Shown here piece by piece: positions 14,286 to 17,264 of a DNA stretch of 17,264 nt. Both the position numbers and the translations under genes were made by a program. The stretch is from Oscillospiraceae bacterium. Lineage in GTDB: Bacteria; Bacillota; Clostridia; Oscillospirales; Ruminococcaceae. The DNA is taken from contig JAFQND010000129.1 of NCBI GenBank assembly GCA_017396055.1, positions 1 to 17,264 of the forward strand, read 5' to 3'. Under the pieces are notes generated by a model, which was not told where the DNA came from, did no database searches, and worked only from the letters and a program-made list of their open reading frames with translations. Each line of letters opens with the position of its first letter. The stretch's first letter is position 1.

Positions 14286-15252
14286 ATTCTCTTGCGAGCC
14301 GATAGATCAGATCGAACGCAAATTTCAGGTCTTCCATCGAACAGTGGTCCTGTACATAATGGGTGGTGCAGCAGACCCAGCGTTTTCCCTTGAGAAGGCC
14401 GAATACCCGGCGGATCTCTTTCTCAAGGCGGTCCTGCGGCAGAAGTCCCAGCGCGGTCTGAACACAGACACCGCCGAGAATAGCGAATTTATCGCTGTAT
14501 TTTTCCAGATAGAGATCATAATCCATGCCGGCGCTTTCCTGCCAGGGATGAACCAGGTCAAAGCCGATACGCACGATACCGTCGGTGACTCTGCGGACAC
14601 AGCCATCCGAATGGAGGCTGGCGAACACGCCTCTGCGGTGCACGTGATCCACCAGCTTTTTCATATTGGGAAAGATCAGCTGTTCCCAGAGGGCGGGGCT
14701 GAACATCAGATCGTTCTGTGCGCCCCAGTCGTCAGAGATGTGGATCATATCGGCTCCCGCATCGATGCAGCGGTCGATAAAACGGATCGTCCATTCGGCC
14801 AGTCTGGCATAGAGTTCGCCCAGTTCATCGGGATACATGGCCATCCAGAGCAGATGCTCCTCGATGGGAAAGATACTGTTGAAGGCTTCAAAAAATCCCG
14901 GAGTCTGTACATAACAGAAACGCTCCCGCTCTTTATGAAACGCGATCGCGCGGGCAATATTCTCATAATCGGCAGGAACATCGGGATCGGTGAAGAGATC
15001 CTCATCCACAAGCAGGTCGGGGGTCAGTTCTTCATTCTCCGCTCTGAGCCGGTCGATCAGCTCTTGTTTATAGAAAGACGGCCCGCCGAAAATATGGGCA
15101 GCGTCAAATTCATAGTGATCTTCAAAAGCTTCTACCGAACCGAATTCCTTCGTGATAGGTTCTTTCAGGTTTGCTTCCACCCAACCATAGACCGGCTGAC
15201 GGTCGACAGGCAGGCCGAGGATGGTATTTCGGACGCGCTCGGTGCTGGTCAT
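14284..15252 (-). CDS. Uroporphyrinogen decarboxylase-like (URO-D domain) protein
   Basis: A 322-residue TIM-barrel protein of the broad URO-D/methyltransferase superfamily. Family-like stretches are ERVRNTILGLPVDRQPVYGW at the N-terminus, GADMIHISDDWGAQ (156-169), HRRGVFASLHSDGCV (195-209, with His204 where metal-binding members carry HxCG), and FAILGGVCVQT (246-256). The arginine-rich RxPxWxMRQAG opening of true HemE is absent, so haem synthesis is unlikely. The closest functional relatives would be the uncharacterised or corrinoid/C1-related URO-D-like proteins (MtaA/CmuA type), but no corrinoid protein or activator lies nearby. The ATG at 15252 has AGGAGG ten bases upstream. A strong terminator directly precedes that site, leaving no room for a usual promoter. 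Substrate unknown. Confidence 0.85.
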   Translation of the reverse strand: MTSTERVRNTILGLPVDRQPVYGWVEANLKEPITKEFGSVEAFEDHYEFDAAHIFGGPSFYKQELIDRLRAENEELTPDLLVDEDLFTDPDVPADYENIARAIAFHKERERFCYVQTPGFFEAFNSIFPIEEHLLWMAMYPDELGELYARLAEWTIRFIDRCIDAGADMIHISDDWGAQNDLMFSPALWEQLIFPNMKKLVDHVHRRGVFASLHSDGCVRRVTDGIVRIGFDLVHPWQESAGMDYDLYLEKYSDKFAILGGVCVQTALGLLPQDRLEKEIRRVFGLLKGKRWVCCTTHYVQDHCSMEDLKFAFDLIYRLARE

Positions 15253-15268
15253 AATTGATTATCCTCCT

Positions 15269-15302
15269 AAAAAGAGAGCAAACCCGAAGATTTGCTCTCT
15301 TT
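15269..15302 (-). terminator. Strong terminator after the DUF4870-like gene, abutting the URO-D-like gene's ribosome binding site
   Basis: A perfect 12-pair stem AAAGAGAGCAAA/TTTGCTCTCTTT (15271-15282 and 15291-15302) with an eight-base loop is followed on the minus strand by a T-run. The AGGAGG of the next gene begins immediately afterwards (15262-15267). It ends the small membrane protein transcript and could also act as an attenuator for the URO-D-like gene. Confidence 0.85.
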
Positions 15303-15318
15303 GACAATCGATTTACGA

Positions 15319-15624
15319 TTATTTGATCAGCTCAAACTTGCCGATGATGGGCAGGGGCTTCATCTCACCCTTGACGGCGTTGACGATACCCAGAATGAAG
15401 CATACGAAACAGAAAACGCTGACGACAACAGAAACGATGGTGCCGAGGATCGGAATCACACCGACAATACCGCCGGCAACACCCAGCAGGAACAGGATCA
15501 GACCCTGGTTGACATGATATTTAACATAAACATCGTCTTTTGCAGCCAGCAGGCCAACGATCCACAGAATACCGATATAGGCCAGAATGGAATACAGTTT
15601 TGCATTGGGATCAGAAGTGCTCAT
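15319..15624 (-). CDS. Small membrane protein, DUF4870-like
   Basis: A 101-residue protein with three hydrophobic stretches: about 11-27, 40-61 and 64-83. Between the first two is a KDDVYVKYHVNQGLILFL motif (about 29-46) that matches the DUF4870 / Tic20-like small membrane protein family (pattern VxxHxxQGL). The C-terminus VKGEMKPLPIIGKFELIK is cytoplasm-like and also typical of that family, whose function is not established. The ATG at 15624 has GAGGAGG seven bases upstream. It has its own promoter at 15670-15698 and a strong terminator after its stop, so it is probably expressed mainly as a single-gene transcript, divergent from rarA. Confidence 0.85.
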   Translation of the reverse strand: MSTSDPNAKLYSILAYIGILWIVGLLAAKDDVYVKYHVNQGLILFLLGVAGGIVGVIPILGTIVSVVVSVFCFVCFILGIVNAVKGEMKPLPIIGKFELIK

Positions 15625-15669
15625 AAATAATCCTCCTCAAATTGACGCTAAGCGCCGTTTATCGACTAT

Positions 15670-15698
15670 ATTTTAACACGTTGAAGCCGGAAAGGCAA
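15670..15698 (-). promoter_or_regulatory. Predicted promoter of the DUF4870-like gene
   Basis: On the minus strand TTGCCT (15693-15698) is separated by 17 bases from TAAAAT (15670-15675). The predicted start lies about 40 bases before the ATG at 15624. Confidence 0.6.
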
Positions 15699-15787
15699 GT
15701 TTTATCCCGAAACTTTGCCGAAAATGTTTCACAAAATGAACCATACATTTTTGACGATATCTCATTTTATGCCCGCCGACTTTCGGC

Positions 15788-15816
15788 TAGACATCGGACT
15801 CAAAAAAGTGTACAAT
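15788..15816 (+). promoter_or_regulatory. Predicted promoter of rarA
   Basis: TAGACA (15788-15793) and TACAAT (15811-15816) are 17 bases apart, each one mismatch from sigma-A consensus. A perfect inverted repeat GCCGA-CTT-TCGGC (15775-15787) ends directly at the -35 box and could bind a regulator. The rest of the divergent gap (15699-15774) is AT-rich with no coding signal. Confidence 0.6.
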
Positions 15817-15845
15817 AAAAGCACCAGACGAAAGGAGTGGGAACG

Positions 15846-17114
15846 ATGGCATCTCCCCTCGCGGACCGGCTCCGCCCCAAAACCCTCGAACAGGTCGTCG
15901 GACAGCGCCACCTGCTCAGCGAAAACGGTGCCCTCGCACGAATCGTGCAGAGCGGCTCAATCCCCAATATGATCTTCTACGGTCCCTCCGGCGTGGGCAA
16001 GACCACCGTCGCCCGTATCATCGCCGACAAGGCCGGCAAAAAACTGCACAAGCTCAACGGAACCACCGCGTCCATCGCCGATATCCGCGCCGTGGTGGAT
16101 GATCTGAATACTTTAAGCGGCTTCGGCGGCGTGGTGCTTTATCTGGATGAGATCCAGTATCTGAACAAAAAGCAGCAGCAGTCTCTTCTGGAGTTCATTG
16201 AAGACGGCCGGATCACCCTGATCGCCTCCACGACGGAAAATCCCTATTTTTATATTTACAACGCCATTCTCAGCCGGTGTACCGTCTTTGAGTTCAAACA
16301 GGTGCCGCAGGAAGAGGTGGAAAAGGCTGTCACACGGGCATTTTCGATCCTTTCGGAAGAACTGGATGCCGAGATCACGTTGGAGGACGGCGTACTCTCC
16401 CATGTGGCACTGGCCTGCGGCGGCGATGTACGAAAGGCGCTCAACACGGTAGAGCTGCTGGCCCTTTCCGCTGACCGTCAGGAAGACGGCACCCGCCTCG
16501 TTCCCCTCGCCAGGGCAAAAGAACTGGCCCAGCGCAGTGCCATGCGCTATGACCGGGACGGCGACGAACACTATGACATCCTCTCGGCTTTTCAGAAATC
16601 CATGCGGGGCAGCGACCCCGATGCGGCGATCCACTATCTTGCAAGACTGATGGAAGCGGGAGATCTGATCTCTGCCTGCCGCAGACTGATGGTCTGTGCC
16701 TGTGAGGATGTGGGACTGGCTTATCCTCAGATCATCCCCATCGTCAAATCCGCCTGTGACATCGCCATGCAGGTGGGCCTTCCCGAAGCGCGCATCCCGC
16801 TGGCCGACGCAGTGATCCTGGTGGCCACCTCCCCGAAGTCCAACACCGGCGAAGCCGCTATCGATGCCGCCATGGCCGATCTGAAAGCCGGCAGGAGCGG
16901 GCCTATTCCCCGCTGTCTGCAGAACAAGCATCTGGACGGCGCCGGTACCAAAAATCCCGGACAGCACTATCTCTATCCCCACGATTATCCCGGCAGATGG
17001 GTAAAACAGCAGTACCTGCCCGATGAACTGGTGGGCAGGATCTACTACCGTCCCGCCGACAACAAAAACGAGCGGGCCGCCGCCGAATACTGGAAAAAGA
17101 TCAAAGGAGAATAA
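15846..17114 (+). CDS. rarA: Replication-associated recombination protein A (RarA/MgsA AAA+ ATPase)
   Basis: A 422-residue cytoplasmic AAA+ ATPase of the clamp-loader-like RarA/MgsA/WRNIP1 family that acts at stalled replication forks and binds SSB and DNA ends. PLADRLRPKTLEQVVGQRHLL (4-24) is the classic start. Walker A GPSGVGKT is at 46-53, Walker B LYLDEI at 98-103, sensor 1 ASTTENP at 127-133, and SRC with arginine finger position near 143-145. The C-terminal tetramerisation part contains RDGDEHYDILSAFQKSMRGSDPDAAIHYLARLMEAGD, and the ending HYLYPHDYPGRWVKQQYLP is characteristic. A GTG at 15837 is in frame, but ATG 15846 has AAGGAG eight bases upstream. The gene is full length. Confidence 0.95.
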   Translation: MASPLADRLRPKTLEQVVGQRHLLSENGALARIVQSGSIPNMIFYGPSGVGKTTVARIIADKAGKKLHKLNGTTASIADIRAVVDDLNTLSGFGGVVLYLDEIQYLNKKQQQSLLEFIEDGRITLIASTTENPYFYIYNAILSRCTVFEFKQVPQEEVEKAVTRAFSILSEELDAEITLEDGVLSHVALACGGDVRKALNTVELLALSADRQEDGTRLVPLARAKELAQRSAMRYDRDGDEHYDILSAFQKSMRGSDPDAAIHYLARLMEAGDLISACRRLMVCACEDVGLAYPQIIPIVKSACDIAMQVGLPEARIPLADAVILVATSPKSNTGEAAIDAAMADLKAGRSGPIPRCLQNKHLDGAGTKNPGQHYLYPHDYPGRWVKQQYLPDELVGRIYYRPADNKNERAAAEYWKKIKGE

Positions 17115-17116
17115 AG

Positions 17117-17264
17117 ATGATTTGTCCCGAACGGATCCTTTCTCATACAATGGCCGGAAATATCCTGCAGGCAGATGGCATCAGCGGTACCGTCTGCATC
17201 ACGCCCTACGGAGAACGCACACTTCATTTCGCTTTCTATCCGGAAAAGCCTTTTGAAGAGAGCC
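17117..17264 (+). CDS. Unrecognised gene, 5' part only, directly downstream of rarA
   Basis: An open frame begins with ATG two bases after the rarA stop and runs off the window (49 codons seen: MICPERILSHTMAGNILQAD, then beta-like sequence GTVCITPYGERTLHFAFYPE). AAAGGAG, inside the last codons of rarA, serves as ribosome binding site seven or eight bases upstream. It is therefore probably co-translated with rarA. I recognise no domain. There is no signal peptide or membrane helix in the visible part. Confidence 0.6.
   Translation, partial: MICPERILSHTMAGNILQADGISGTVCITPYGERTLHFAFYPEKPFEES

Noticed and set aside
14284..15252. HemE (true uroporphyrinogen decarboxylase)
   Set aside because: The conserved N-terminal RxPxWxMRQAG substrate-binding motif is absent and no haem genes are nearby.
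16113..17150. A 345-codon minus-strand frame opposite rarA
   Set aside because: rarA is unambiguous on the plus strand; the antisense translation shows no family features and extends past the gene end.
1..17264. A defence system, mobile island, CRISPR array or phage remnant
   Set aside because: No transposase, integrase, nuclease/toxin pair, regular spaced repeats or att-like direct repeats were seen; nearly all genes are conserved housekeeping genes.

Overview
The window looks like a stretch of core chromosome from a spore-forming, low-oxygen Firmicute, most likely a Clostridia member of the Ruminococcaceae/Oscillospiraceae type. Supporting signs are strong GGAGG-type ribosome binding sites, TTG and GTG starts, a SpoIID-family gene, a TtcA-type tRNA thiolase with three cysteines, a DUF1385/YqhQ protein, and moderately high GC with AT-rich gaps. 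This placement is inferred from gene content, not from a marker search. No transposase, integrase, phage gene, CRISPR array, rRNA or tRNA gene was seen, and no gene-free stretch exceeds about 275 bases.

Layout, left to right. Bases 1-12207 are all on the minus strand, so they are transcribed from right to left. In transcription order they hold citrate synthase (10867-12207), a terminator, then a lipoprotein, a response regulator and a histidine kinase (10749 down to 7224). These are followed by YqhQ, PrmC, RecA, RecX, RimO, PgsA, an unlisted 35-codon ORF, serine acetyltransferase CysE, and a PfkB-family sugar-phosphate kinase cut by the left edge. Spacing is tight: recA and recX overlap by one base, and yqhQ and prmC overlap by seven. 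A good promoter for recA lies inside the 3' end of prmC.

Bases 12208-12479 are a divergent regulatory region. It carries a vegetative promoter for citrate synthase with a long, hairpin-rich leader, back to back with a candidate sigma-E promoter for the SpoIID-family gene. The plus strand then carries spoIID (12480-13463) and a TtcA-family gene (13502-14248), ending in a bidirectional terminator. Convergent to it on the minus strand are an orphan uroporphyrinogen-decarboxylase-like gene and, upstream of that, a small membrane protein (DUF4870-like), separated by a strong terminator. A second divergent promoter region (15625-15845) leads to rarA on the plus strand and to an unrecognised gene cut by the right edge.

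Functionally this is mostly housekeeping: DNA repair (RecA, RecX, RarA), translation and RNA modification (RimO, PrmC, TtcA), phospholipid and cysteine synthesis (PgsA, CysE), central carbon (citrate synthase, PfkB-type kinase), and sporulation (SpoIID). I did not find a convincing new multi-gene system. The best leads are the lipoprotein/two-component module, the tiny ORF before cysE, a terminator placed directly against the ribosome binding site of the URO-D-like gene, and the long acidic tail on RecA.
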